Origin: Colwellia sp.
GTDB taxonomy: Bacteria > Pseudomonadota > Gammaproteobacteria > Enterobacterales > Alteromonadaceae
DNA length: 64,000 nucleotides
Reading direction: 5' to 3'
Assembly: GCA_020630795.1 (NCBI GenBank)
Contig: JAHDIK010000004.1
Span: forward strand, 225,445-289,444
Below, one piece after another: positions 8,504 through 17,455 of the stretch (position 1 is the first letter of the stretch; the number at the start of each line of letters is the position of its first letter). Position numbers and translations under genes: made by a program. The notes beneath the pieces were generated by a model. The model saw only the letters and a program-made list of their open reading frames with translations, did no database searches and was not told where the DNA came from.

Positions 8504-10273
8504 ATGAATATTAAGAACTTACTTGCTGCAATTGTATCGAAAGCCATGACTTCTGCTGGTTTACCAGAAGGTACAAACCCTGCCATTAGCCTTTCTACAA
8601 AACCACAGTTTGGTGACTATCAAGCTAACGGTGTTATGGGCGCAGCTAAAAAGCTTAAAACCAATCCACGAGAATTAGCGACAAAAGTTGTAGAACAATT
8701 AAACTCTGCACTAATTGAAAGCGGTATCGCTGAAAAAATTGAACTTGCTGGGCCTGGTTTTATCAATATTCATTTAAATAAAGCGTGGTTAAGTACAAAC
8801 CTTTCGCAAACAGCAAGTGATGAAAAATTAGGTGTTACACAACGTGGAACATCACCAACAGATAAACAACAAACGGTTGTTGTTGATTATTCAGCGCCAA
8901 ATTTAGCTAAAGAAATGCACGTTGGACACTTACGTTCAACCATTATTGGTGATGCAGTTGTTCGCGCACTTGAGTTTCGTGGCGATAAAGTTATTCGTCA
9001 AAATCACATGGGTGACTGGGGCACTCAATTCGGTATGTTGCTCGCGCACCTAAGTGACAAACTTGCGTCGAACGAAGTAGCAGAAACAGCGTTAGCCGAT
9101 TTAGAAAATTTTTACCGAGAAGCAAAAGTTCGTTTTGATGATGAAGAAGGCTTTGCCGATAGAGCTCGTGAATACGTGGTTAAGCTTCAAGGCGGCGACG
9201 CTGAATGTGATGTTTTATGGCAACAATTTATCGATATTTCTATCGCACATAGTGAAGAAATTTACGAAAAGCTAAACGTTACGTTAGCCCGTAAAGACAT
9301 CATGGGAGAAAGTGCATACAACCCTGACCTTCCAAAAGTCATTGACGAGCTTATGGCAAAAAATATTGCTGTAGAAGATCAAGGCGCTAAAGTTGTTTTT
9401 ATCGACGAAATGGCTAACAAAGACGGTGAGCCTTCGGTATTTATTGTACAAAAATCAGGTGGCGGATATTTATATGCAACAACAGATTTATCTGCTTGTA
9501 GATATCGTAGCGGTGAACTAAACGCTGATCGCATTATTATATTTACTGATGCTCGCCAAGCACTTCATTTTAAACAAGTTGAAATAGTCGCTAGAAAAGC
9601 TGAGTTCTTACCTGACAATGTCGCTTACGATCACTGTCCGTTTGGTATGATGATGGGTGATGATGGAAAACCATTTAAAACACGTACTGGTGGCACCATC
9701 AAGCTTGCAGAACTTCTCGATGAAGCCGTTACTCGTGCCACCGCTCTTATCAAAGAAAAGAATCCTGATTTTTCAGATGAACAACTTGCAGACATCGCCA
9801 GCAAAGTTGGTATTGGCGCCGTTAAGTTTGCTGACCTATCAAAAAACAGAACCAGTGATTACATTTTTAACTGGAAAACAATGCTAAGCTTTGAAGGCGC
9901 AACAGCCCCTTACTTACAATATGCCTACTCTCGTATTCAAAGCATATTCACTAAAGCAAATATTTCTGAAGATCAGCTAGATTATTCACAGTTAAATATT
10001 GTAGAGTTACAAGAAAAGTCTTTAGCAATGAAATTGTTACAGCTTGAAGAAGTATTAGACTCTGTAATTTCAGAGTGTACACCTAACTTGTTGTGTAACT
10101 ACTTATATGAGCTTGCGAGTTTATACATGACTTTTTATGAAGCTTGCCCAATATTAAAAGACGACGTGAGTGAAGAAGTAAAACAATCTCGCTTGGTATT
10201 ATGTTCATTAGTATCAAAAACATTGAACAAAGGCTTAGATATCTTAGGTATCGAAGTTATGGAACGTATGTAG
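8504..10273 (+). CDS. argS: Arginyl-tRNA synthetase
   Basis: Charges tRNA-Arg with arginine. It has 589 residues, as usual for class Ia ArgRS. The class I signature appears as HVGH (139-142) inside [17 protein letters not shown], and the family motif [18 protein letters not shown] replaces the canonical KMSKS loop, as in most bacterial ArgRS. The N-terminal ~110 residues match the Add-1 domain and the C-terminus the anticodon-binding helical domain ending in [12 protein letters not shown]. The next gene starts 28 bases later, so argS probably heads a short operon. It is notable that tRNA-Arg genes lie at the other end of the window, though unrelated in transcription. Confidence 0.97.
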   Translation: MNIKNLLAAIVSKAMTSAGLPEGTNPAISLSTKPQFGDYQANGVMGAAKKLKTNPRELATKVVEQLNSALIESGIAEKIELAGPGFINIHLNKAWLSTNLSQTASDEKLGVTQRGTSPTDKQQTVVVDYSAPNLAKEMHVGHLRSTIIGDAVVRALEFRGDKVIRQNHMGDWGTQFGMLLAHLSDKLASNEVAETALADLENFYREAKVRFDDEEGFADRAREYVVKLQGGDAECDVLWQQFIDISIAHSEEIYEKLNVTLARKDIMGESAYNPDLPKVIDELMAKNIAVEDQGAKVVFIDEMANKDGEPSVFIVQKSGGGYLYATTDLSACRYRSGELNADRIIIFTDARQALHFKQVEIVARKAEFLPDNVAYDHCPFGMMMGDDGKPFKTRTGGTIKLAELLDEAVTRATALIKEKNPDFSDEQLADIASKVGIGAVKFADLSKNRTSDYIFNWKTMLSFEGATAPYLQYAYSRIQSIFTKANISEDQLDYSQLNIVELQEKSLAMKLLQLEEVLDSVISECTPNLLCNYLYELASLYMTFYEACPILKDDVSEEVKQSRLVLCSLVSKTLNKGLDILGIEVMERM

Positions 10274-10301
10274 TTTAAACGATGTAAGGAAAGTGTAGTA
10301 A

Positions 10302-11423
10302 ATGAATGTTTTATTGATTGATGGAAATGCTGGCTCATTAAACTCATTAAATGACCTTTTTACGCAACATCGATGTATTACAACCTATTTTACTGACCCC
10401 ATCCTTGCCTTAAAGTCGTTTAGTAAGCACAAGTTTGACGTTGTTATATGCGCTGAAGATATTATCAAAACCAGCGCATTCAACTTCCTCAAAGCGGTTT
10501 CAATTAAATACCCTACAATTATCAGAACCGCTTTTACAGAACAACGAGAAGATCTAGATCTAGAGAAAATCTCTCACTATGTTTTTGAGTCTACACAAGA
10601 TCAAAAAGACATTGTTAACACCATCAAAGCATTAGAAACCAGCAAAAAAGCCATCACCAAAAACGTGATAGTAAAAGCGGTTGCTAGCGTAAAAACGTTA
10701 CCTAGTCCTCCGAAAGTATATATGCAGTTAAACGCTATTTTGAAAAACAATAACTCTGACTCTGAAAAAATAGCAGAAATCATCAGTCAAGATCCTGGGC
10801 TTGTCGCTAAAGTACTTCAATTTTCAAATACCGCCTTTTTACCTAACGGTAAAAAACTTACGAATATTACTGAAGCCATCACTAAAATGGGCGTTGAAAC
10901 GTTAAGCTGTATAGTAATGACAGCGGAAATGTTTTCATATGAACCTGATATTCCACACTTTTCATTACAAGAAGAACAGCTACACAGTTTGGCAACTGCA
11001 CGGTTTGCTGCCAGTATGGTAGATAAATCTCACAAACACGATGCGCTGCTAGCGGGTTTACTGCACGACATAGGTAAATTAGTATTATTTGAAATAGACA
11101 AAGCGCTAACCCTGAAGTACTTTGACAATAGCGCACGAACATCTAGCGACATACTGTTAGAGAAAAAAATATTTGCGACAGATCATTGCCAAGTTGGCGC
11201 CTATCTGCTCCATGTTTGGAGTTTTCCATACGAAACGATCGACTCTGTACTAAATCACCATTCGCCAGAAAAACTGCTAGACAAACCTTTTGGTGTAGCT
11301 CAAGCAGTTTACGTTGCTAACGCTATTCTCAAAGAACAAGAGTTAGATAAGGCGTTTGTAGAAAAATTCAAACTCAACAGCGCACTTGAGAAATTACAAA
11401 AAAGTGCGAATAATTTTCGATAA
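10302..11423 (+). CDS. HDOD-domain protein with an N-terminal receiver-like domain
   Basis: A 373-residue probable signalling protein. Residues 1-115 look like a response-regulator receiver (MNVLLIDGNAGSLNSL, FDVVICAEDI), but the usual phospho-acceptor position appears to be A51 and the acidic pocket has only D7, so phosphorylation is doubtful. Residues about 130-335 form an HDOD domain (VKTLPSPPKVYMQLNAI, then IAEIISQDPGLVAKVLQFSN), and contain an HDIGKL motif that is often lost in HDOD proteins. HDOD proteins act in regulation of motility, stress or c-di-GMP networks without known catalysis. It sits 28 bases after argS and 30 before a DUF6445-like gene. Confidence 0.85.
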   Translation: MNVLLIDGNAGSLNSLNDLFTQHRCITTYFTDPILALKSFSKHKFDVVICAEDIIKTSAFNFLKAVSIKYPTIIRTAFTEQREDLDLEKISHYVFESTQDQKDIVNTIKALETSKKAITKNVIVKAVASVKTLPSPPKVYMQLNAILKNNNSDSEKIAEIISQDPGLVAKVLQFSNTAFLPNGKKLTNITEAITKMGVETLSCIVMTAEMFSYEPDIPHFSLQEEQLHSLATARFAASMVDKSHKHDALLAGLLHDIGKLVLFEIDKALTLKYFDNSARTSSDILLEKKIFATDHCQVGAYLLHVWSFPYETIDSVLNHHSPEKLLDKPFGVAQAVYVANAILKEQELDKAFVEKFKLNSALEKLQKSANNFR

Positions 11424-11453
11424 ACAACTTTAGCTAATTATTCAGGAAAAATA

Positions 11454-12155
11454 ATGTATAAGATTAACCCTGATGCCAAACACACATACGGCCTAGTAGG
11501 CGACGAAAAAACACCTTTATACGTTATTGACGATTTATTATTAAACCCTGAAGAAGTGGCTTTACAATCAGCAAGAGCGGCTAATTTTGAAGCCTTAGTA
11601 GAAAAAGGATTTCCTGGGCAGAGAACGTTAGTTGATGAAGAATATAAACAAACCATTCTAGATTATGTTATCCCTATTTTAGAACAGTTTTATCAGATCC
11701 CGCCGTATCAAACCATTGACTCTAATAACTGCTTTTATTCGCTCTTAGACAGACCTGAAAATGAACTTTCGCCCTTTCAATGCATCCCACATATAGATAG
11801 CCTTAACCGGTATTACTTTGCAATTACGCACTATATTAACCCAGGTAGCTTTGGTGGAACCGCTATGTATAAACACCTACCATCGGGGTTTGAAAACATC
11901 ACACAGCAACGCGTAAAAGTTTACGAGCAATCGGTACAACATTTTCTTGATACACATGGATACCCTGAGCAACGTTACTTTAAAGACTCTACTGATCACT
12001 ACCAGTTAACCGCAAAAGTTGACTATAAACCAAACAGGCTTGTTATATATCCAGGTTCATTATTACATTCTGCATACATTAACCCCGAAACAGATCTTAT
12101 TAGTGACGTAAACAAAGGGCGCCTAACATCAAACATGTTTATTGAATTTTTCTAA
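11454..12155 (+). CDS. DUF6445-like protein, possible 2-oxoglutarate/Fe(II) dioxygenase fold
   Basis: A 233-residue protein resembling a family (DUF6445, as I recall) often found beside flavin halogenases in marine gammaproteobacteria, though none is here. The sequence has an HID triad piece (CIPHIDSL) and a later His in YPGSLLHSAY, followed by a conserved Arg in NKGRLTSNM. This H-x-D...H...R order is what 2-oxoglutarate and iron-dependent oxygenases use, with spacing of about 80-100 residues. Substrate unknown. The start has a clear AGGA Shine-Dalgarno sequence. It sits in an argS-led gene string and ends three bases before the TatD gene. Family call moderate, oxygenase idea inference. Confidence 0.7.
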   Translation: MYKINPDAKHTYGLVGDEKTPLYVIDDLLLNPEEVALQSARAANFEALVEKGFPGQRTLVDEEYKQTILDYVIPILEQFYQIPPYQTIDSNNCFYSLLDRPENELSPFQCIPHIDSLNRYYFAITHYINPGSFGGTAMYKHLPSGFENITQQRVKVYEQSVQHFLDTHGYPEQRYFKDSTDHYQLTAKVDYKPNRLVIYPGSLLHSAYINPETDLISDVNKGRLTSNMFIEFF

Positions 12156-12158
12156 AGC

Positions 12159-12956
12159 ATGGTAAATATCTTCACTGATACGCATTGCCACCTAGACTTT
12201 GATGAATTTTCAGAGCATCTCCCTACGTTAATCGACACGTGTTCAGGTATGGGGATCAAAGGGGTTATTATTCCGTCAATTACTCCTCAAAACTGGGAAA
12301 GGGTTTTAAACATAGCCACAACGTTAACTAACGAAACATGTAAATTGTCAGCGTGTTTAGGAATACATCCATGGTTTCTAGATGGTTTAACAGAAGCAGA
12401 CTTAGATACTTTAGCTCAAAAAGTGAATGAAAATAAACATTCAATAATTGCGATTGGCGAAACAGGAATTGATGGCACAATTGCACGAGATTCAAACAAT
12501 TTATCAAAACAGATAGAGTTCTTCGAATACCAACTATTATTGGCGAACACAGAAAATCTTCCTGTAATTGTGCACCATAGGCGATCTCACGAGCATATAG
12601 TTCCCCTATTAAAGCGATATAAGCCTAAAAAAGGAGGTGTTATACATGCATTTTCCGGCAGTTATCAGCAAGCAAAAAACTATGTAGATATGGGTTTTAA
12701 GCTAGGCATTGGCGGTACCATTACTTACGAACGGGCAAAGAAAACGATTAACGCATTAAAACGCCTGCCACTTGAAGCGCTCGTATTAGAAACAGACGCT
12801 CCCAGCATGCCATTGAACGGCTTTCAAGGAGAGCCTAACTCTCCTACAAAGCTTATCAATGTTTTTGATTGTTTATGTGAAATACGAGAAGAAACACGAG
12901 ACGTAGTAAGCGAAACAATTGAACAAAACGTTCAGCAACTATTTTTCAACCGGTAG
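12159..12956 (+). CDS. TatD-family metal-dependent DNase/hydrolase (YjjV-like)
   Basis: A 265-residue TIM-barrel hydrolase of the TatD family, related to YjjV of E. coli. Metal-binding motifs: TDTHCHLDF near the N-terminus, GETGID in the middle, VHHRR, HAFSGS, and LETDAPSMP near the C-terminus. Members degrade DNA from the 3' end or remove modified ends. It begins only three bases after the previous gene with no strong Shine-Dalgarno sequence, so translation is probably coupled. In E. coli yjjV also lies close to prfC, so part of that neighbourhood may be preserved here. Its 3' end overlaps the convergent ahpA/smp gene by 18 bases. Confidence 0.92.
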   Translation: MVNIFTDTHCHLDFDEFSEHLPTLIDTCSGMGIKGVIIPSITPQNWERVLNIATTLTNETCKLSACLGIHPWFLDGLTEADLDTLAQKVNENKHSIIAIGETGIDGTIARDSNNLSKQIEFFEYQLLLANTENLPVIVHHRRSHEHIVPLLKRYKPKKGGVIHAFSGSYQQAKNYVDMGFKLGIGGTITYERAKKTINALKRLPLEALVLETDAPSMPLNGFQGEPNSPTKLINVFDCLCEIREETRDVVSETIEQNVQQLFFNR

Positions 12957-13547
12957 CCTATAACCTTGGCGACTAAACCTATTTAACCCACGCGTTAACA
13001 AGAATCCAATAGCGATAGAAATCAACATCATAAGCCGTAAAAGACCATGGTTCTCATAGCTTGTTGTATCAAGCTTTTGTGTGAAAATTTCTTTTTTGAT
13101 TGTAATACGAACGTAACCAATCAGTTTATCTGTTCTAATTTCTTTGATAAAAGGCACAAGCTTGTCAGACTTATTGGTTTTATTAAGTGTGATTCCATAT
13201 AAGTCTTTCATTGAACGGCTTTTTTCAGAATCAGCAATTACTTGCCCTGTCGCATCATAAATGCGTATATCATGAACCCAATCAGCATCTGCTAAGCCTT
13301 GAGTAAACTTATTCAGATCTTCTTTATTTTCAATCAACTGTAAGTTTTTCACGCCCATAATAGCTTGTTCAATATGCTGGTCACCCAACACATAAAAATG
13401 CTCATCAATAGTCGCTTGTGATTGATTACTGCTTACTAACCATAAATTCAACAAAACAATAATCAATACAATGGCTATAGCTAATTGCATTATTTTATTA
13501 TAAATCGAAGAATATTTAGGGTATAAAGGCAGATTAGTTGGTTCCAT
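12939..13547 (-). CDS. AhpA/Smp (YtjB) family inner-membrane protein
   Basis: A 202-residue membrane protein with one helix near the N-terminus (about 17-38), a periplasmic part of about 135 residues (FYVLGDQHIEQAIMGVKNLQ, DIRIYDATGQVIADS), and a second helix near the C-terminus (about 175-192) followed by a short basic tail. This arrangement, like a sensor module lacking its kinase, matches Smp/YtjB, which is divergent from serB in E. coli and many relatives. The same divergence from serB is seen here. In Vibrio, AhpA affects haemolysin expression. Function otherwise unknown. Assignment relies on topology and synteny. Confidence 0.85.
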   Translation of the reverse strand: MEPTNLPLYPKYSSIYNKIMQLAIAIVLIIVLLNLWLVSSNQSQATIDEHFYVLGDQHIEQAIMGVKNLQLIENKEDLNKFTQGLADADWVHDIRIYDATGQVIADSEKSRSMKDLYGITLNKTNKSDKLVPFIKEIRTDKLIGYVRITIKKEIFTQKLDTTSYENHGLLRLMMLISIAIGFLLTRGLNRFSRQGYRLPVEK

Positions 13548-13569
13548 AATCCTCTAAAAATTTTTACGC

Positions 13570-13602
13570 TTCCATAGGTACACTATAAATTGTTCTATGG
13601 AA
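13570..13602. repeat. Inverted repeat in the ahpA/smp-serB divergent promoter region
   Basis: TTCCATAG (13570-13577) is repeated as CTATGGAA (13595-13602), a perfect 8-base inverted repeat with a 17-base spacer. It lies between the two divergent starts, where an operator could control both. No known regulator is recognised for it. Confidence 0.4.
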
Positions 13603-13659
13603 CTTTTAAATAACTAGAGTAATTAATTTAATTTTAATCAAGTCAGTAGGTTTATTATC

Positions 13660-14724
13660 GTGTCCAATAATGTACAACAATGTTCGTTTAATAAGGTAAG
13701 TGCATTACCTTTGTCAGAAGTGATTTTACCTGAACAGTCATCAACGCTTTTCCCGCTAGATTTCTCCTTAACAACTAGCAATGTTACTGTACATGACGCC
13801 TGTAAATGCCATAGTGGATTTACATCGAGTGTTGACACATTGTCTACAGTACAAGCATCCGAACATACCGAACTTGTGGTTTTTAGTACACTGTCACTTA
13901 ACTTGCTTCTGCAGCTCACGCAAGAGTGTCAAATTACCTTAACCGCCATTAACGCTATAAACACACGAAACAAGCAAACAAGCTACCGCTTTAACGTTGC
14001 CGTTGAATCAATAGATGTATCAAGACAGCAATTGATAGCATTTACGGAAGCGAAAAACATTGAAGCCGCATTAACGTATAAAGCCCCTCTTTTTGAACAA
14101 CCAGGTTTACTCGTAATGGATATGGACTCCACCACTATCGAGATTGAATGTATTGACGAAATTGCTGCACTAGCAGGTGTGGGTGAAGAAGTTTCGGCGG
14201 TAACTGAGCTTGCAATGCAAGGTAAGTTAGACTTTTCACAAAGTCTATACCAACGTGTAGGCACACTAAAAGATGCTCCTGAATCAATTCTTGCTGACGT
14301 AGCGAAAAATATTCCTCTTATGTCGGGTTTAGAGTCGTTAATTCACGAATTAAAACAATACAATTGGCGCATCGCGATTGCTTCGGGTGGCTTTACTTAT
14401 TTTGCTGATCATTTAAAAGATATGTTGTCATTAGATGCGGCACACGCCAATACGTTAGAAATTATTGACGGAAAGCTAACAGGTAAAGTTTTGGGGAGTG
14501 TCGTTGACGCGCAAACCAAAGCAGATACGTTACTCGCGTTAAGTAGCGAATATAATATTCCTCATAGTCAAACCGTAGCTATGGGTGACGGCGCCAACGA
14601 TCTAGTAATGATGAAAGCAGCACATTTAGGCGTTGCTTTTCACGCAAAATCTATAGTGAAAGAAAAAGCCGATACGGCAATTAGCCATTCAGGATTAGAT
14701 TGCATGGTGCATTGGCTAGCGTAA
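13660..14724 (+). CDS. serB: Phosphoserine phosphatase
   Basis: Last step of serine synthesis: hydrolysis of phosphoserine to serine. A HAD-superfamily enzyme: nucleophile motif MDMDSTTIE, motif II SGGFT, and the DGANDLVMM motif near the C-terminus. It has 354 residues, with an N-terminal region of about 140 residues before the HAD core, somewhat longer than the E. coli enzyme. The start is GTG, chosen because an AGTAGG sequence lies nine bases upstream and no in-frame ATG occurs before the catalytic core. Followed by a clear terminator. Confidence 0.95.
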   Translation: MSNNVQQCSFNKVSALPLSEVILPEQSSTLFPLDFSLTTSNVTVHDACKCHSGFTSSVDTLSTVQASEHTELVVFSTLSLNLLLQLTQECQITLTAINAINTRNKQTSYRFNVAVESIDVSRQQLIAFTEAKNIEAALTYKAPLFEQPGLLVMDMDSTTIEIECIDEIAALAGVGEEVSAVTELAMQGKLDFSQSLYQRVGTLKDAPESILADVAKNIPLMSGLESLIHELKQYNWRIAIASGGFTYFADHLKDMLSLDAAHANTLEIIDGKLTGKVLGSVVDAQTKADTLLALSSEYNIPHSQTVAMGDGANDLVMMKAAHLGVAFHAKSIVKEKADTAISHSGLDCMVHWLA

Positions 14725-14754
14725 TTACCAATCTATAAATTGTTTGTTGATACT

Positions 14755-14780
14755 AAAAAGGAACCTAAAGGTTCCTTTTT
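14755..14780 (+). terminator. Intrinsic terminator after serB
   Basis: AAAAAGGAACC and GGTTCCTTTTT form a stem with a TAAA loop, ending in a U run, 31 bases after the serB stop. Confidence 0.9.
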
Positions 14781-14829
14781 ACATTAAGCGACACAATCTA
14801 CGCCGGTATTTTATCGATTTCGGTTATTG

Positions 14830-14855
14830 TTATTTTTATTTTTATTTTTATTTTA
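14830..14855. repeat. Short tandem repeat, TATTTT-type
   Basis: About four copies of a 6-base TTATTT/TATTTT unit lie just beyond the 3' end of the PilZ gene. Located after a stop codon, so phase variation of that gene is unlikely; it may be slippage-prone noise. Confidence 0.6.
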
Positions 14856-14859
14856 AAGG

Positions 14860-17337
14860 TTATGAGACGGTGAGATCTTCCTTAATCTTATGAGATAAAT
14901 TCGCTCTAATTAACGCCTCTTGTGTAATATCAACAACTTGTATTATGCCAGCAACATTCCATATATCTTGCTCTAATTGCTTACCTCTATGAATAGCGTA
15001 TGAACTTATGTAGCTCAATTCAGGGTTTAGGTAATCCATATCGGGTGCAGAGGTACGGCATATTTTTACCTGAACACAAACAAACACACCTCGTCGTTGT
15101 GCGCTTTTGATAAACATTTGTTTGAGCTTTAACGAATCAAGTTCAGATTCCAATTTAGTTACAACCGCATTTTCAACCAGTTCAGCATCTGGGTTGATCG
15201 AAATATACAACATGTCTGTGAGGGCATTATCTGACGAGTTCATCTTTTTTAAATTACTTGCCAGTAAATTAGTCGCACCTATGTTGCTCAACAGCGGATA
15301 CAAATTGTAATACCCAGGCCTATCACTTAATTGTTTAGCTAATGGCAGTAACTTTCCGCTTTCTTGCCCTAAAGCTATCGCTTCAATTTTATAACGGCTG
15401 CCGCTCGTTTGGATAATAAGAGAAGGTATACGAATACTACTACTGTATATATTACGCAATGGCTTAGCGATTCCCGGCACCATTAACGCGTATTCATCAG
15501 GGGTAAGTTTGTCTTTGTTTTTTTCAATAAGCGCTTTAAAAAACGCTCTACCAATATGCTTATGTCGTTCTACGTATACGCGTAAATTAACGGTAGTTTT
15601 CTTTTTATTTACACGAACAACTTCATACGGTAGCCCTTTAAGATCGAATGACGACGTAATTTTCTGTAATGCGGGAAAGGTAAGTTGAACAACGTCACCT
15701 TTATGAATAGGTACCTCATTTTCAAATTCAATTTTCAATCCAGACGTAGAAAAATCGTGAGATTGCGCATCCCAATTATTTTTTTTGCACGATACATTGA
15801 CTGGCGTAACATACTTAAAACGAGCTTCTTGGCGATGATTTTTATAATTAATGCCAAGCTCTTCAATATGTAAAGGCTTGCTTAAGCGTTTATGACCAAA
15901 TACTCGTAATTCCGCAGGATTAATATTGTCATATGGTAGCGCTTTATACACATCTGTTAATTTTGTACTGGTAATATCACTTGCTACAACAATATAGGCT
16001 AGTTCTTTAATGCTTTCCATTACATCATCTGCAACGGGCAAGTTCAGGTATTTATCTTTTGGCGTTATCGATTCAGAAAGAGTAAAAAACGAATTTGCCT
16101 TCGTAATATCTACATCACAAATAGATAAATTAGTTATGGCAAAATTCTCTTTATTGGCAGCAAAACCAAGAAATTCACTCATAAATTGTGGGTCTTCTTT
16201 TAGCTGGCTTTCGTCTGCGGTATAAAAAAAGCACTTACCTTGGCTTTTATGAATAAAGCTATATACCACGAGCGACTTACCTAACGCATACGCTCGCTTT
16301 AATCGTTTAACTCTTTCGGGCGTTATTAAACAATTCAATGTTGAGTGTGAACTTTCATCTTGCCAATATTGATATACATGCTGATTATTAGAACACGTAA
16401 GCGCAAACTTTGGAGTCAGCCCGTTACTTTCATTCGTAATAAAAACAGGAAGTTCGCTCGATTTTGGTAATACATATTGTTCAAAATTACGTGATTGAAA
16501 TGCACTTATCGAGTTGTCTAAATTAATTTTATAGCGACGTTTATTTCCTTGGATGAAACCAGATAGAAATTGTCTAAACCCATCTCGTCGTTTTTCTTCT
16601 AATGTAATACGTTTAAACCCGACAAGCTGAACACCTTCAGATAACTGAATATTCATTACTTGATAATCGAACGTGTCTACTTCACCAAATTGAAACTCAG
16701 CTTCTAAACCTATAAATCTAATGGAAACTTCTTGTCCAATAACAAACTTATCGGTACTCGACGCGCGAATTTTACATCCGTGAACACTAATATCAGAGCT
16801 ATTGCACTCAACTTTTTGTTCATCTGTGGTCACAATAACAGGTATAGAAAAATTCATACGCTCTTCGTCGCGATTAGCGTAACCACCAAACTTATATAAG
16901 GTTGCTGGGTATTGTGTTTTTTCCAGTACTTTTTGCGGTTGTTTTTCTTTGGTTTGTTGCTCTCTCAAGCCAGACTTTTCTTTTTGGTATATAACTCGAA
17001 AGTTGTTTTCTGTATTGGTTACAGCTTCATATACACCAAAAGTATATTGTCCGTATTTAGCTAAGTTTTCTTCAAAAACTTGAATAGCAAGGTCGTCTAA
17101 AAAGTGAGATCTATTCTCGTGTTGATATGCCCTACACTCACCGTCTACATGTCCACGTAAATCGACTAAACGAGTACAAGGACCAGCAAGACGTTTAAGC
17201 TCCATTTTAAGCAAAAAACGCTCTGTTTTAGGGATGTTGGCACATTTCGCGGCAAACTTAGTTTCAAAACTTTTATTTGAAACCTGACCACGAAAATCAT
17301 CAATTATTTTTTGGTATTTCGAAAAATTTTTAGTCAT
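14860..17337 (-). CDS. Large protein with two PilZ (c-di-GMP-binding) domains
   Basis: An 825-residue soluble protein with two PilZ-type domains. The first has RDEER (R156-R160) and DISVHG (182-187); the second has RQEAR (R502-R506) and DFSTSG (528-533). Both keep the RxxxR and (D/N)xSxxG elements that bind cyclic di-GMP, so both are likely functional sensors. The regions between (190-480) and after (600-825) are unrecognised and have no transmembrane helix. Related large PilZ proteins occur next to radA in Alteromonadales, as I recall. Likely a c-di-GMP effector with a motility or adhesion role, but the output is unknown. Divergent from radA with a 118-base gap. Confidence 0.85.
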   Translation of the reverse strand: MTKNFSKYQKIIDDFRGQVSNKSFETKFAAKCANIPKTERFLLKMELKRLAGPCTRLVDLRGHVDGECRAYQHENRSHFLDDLAIQVFEENLAKYGQYTFGVYEAVTNTENNFRVIYQKEKSGLREQQTKEKQPQKVLEKTQYPATLYKFGGYANRDEERMNFSIPVIVTTDEQKVECNSSDISVHGCKIRASSTDKFVIGQEVSIRFIGLEAEFQFGEVDTFDYQVMNIQLSEGVQLVGFKRITLEEKRRDGFRQFLSGFIQGNKRRYKINLDNSISAFQSRNFEQYVLPKSSELPVFITNESNGLTPKFALTCSNNQHVYQYWQDESSHSTLNCLITPERVKRLKRAYALGKSLVVYSFIHKSQGKCFFYTADESQLKEDPQFMSEFLGFAANKENFAITNLSICDVDITKANSFFTLSESITPKDKYLNLPVADDVMESIKELAYIVVASDITSTKLTDVYKALPYDNINPAELRVFGHKRLSKPLHIEELGINYKNHRQEARFKYVTPVNVSCKKNNWDAQSHDFSTSGLKIEFENEVPIHKGDVVQLTFPALQKITSSFDLKGLPYEVVRVNKKKTTVNLRVYVERHKHIGRAFFKALIEKNKDKLTPDEYALMVPGIAKPLRNIYSSSIRIPSLIIQTSGSRYKIEAIALGQESGKLLPLAKQLSDRPGYYNLYPLLSNIGATNLLASNLKKMNSSDNALTDMLYISINPDAELVENAVVTKLESELDSLKLKQMFIKSAQRRGVFVCVQVKICRTSAPDMDYLNPELSYISSYAIHRGKQLEQDIWNVAGIIQVVDITQEALIRANLSHKIKEDLTVS

Positions 17338-17455
17338 TCACGTTTGTATATCAGTTAAAAAGCAGTAACAATTCGATATCGGTGATATATGTGTATGGTA
17401 TATCACAAACTTATTATTAAAATACAGCAATTTTCATGCCCTTAGAGGAATAATA

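Noticed and set aside
14830..14855. Phase-variable repeat
   Set aside because: The tract is outside any coding frame and downstream of the PilZ gene, so slippage would not switch a gene.
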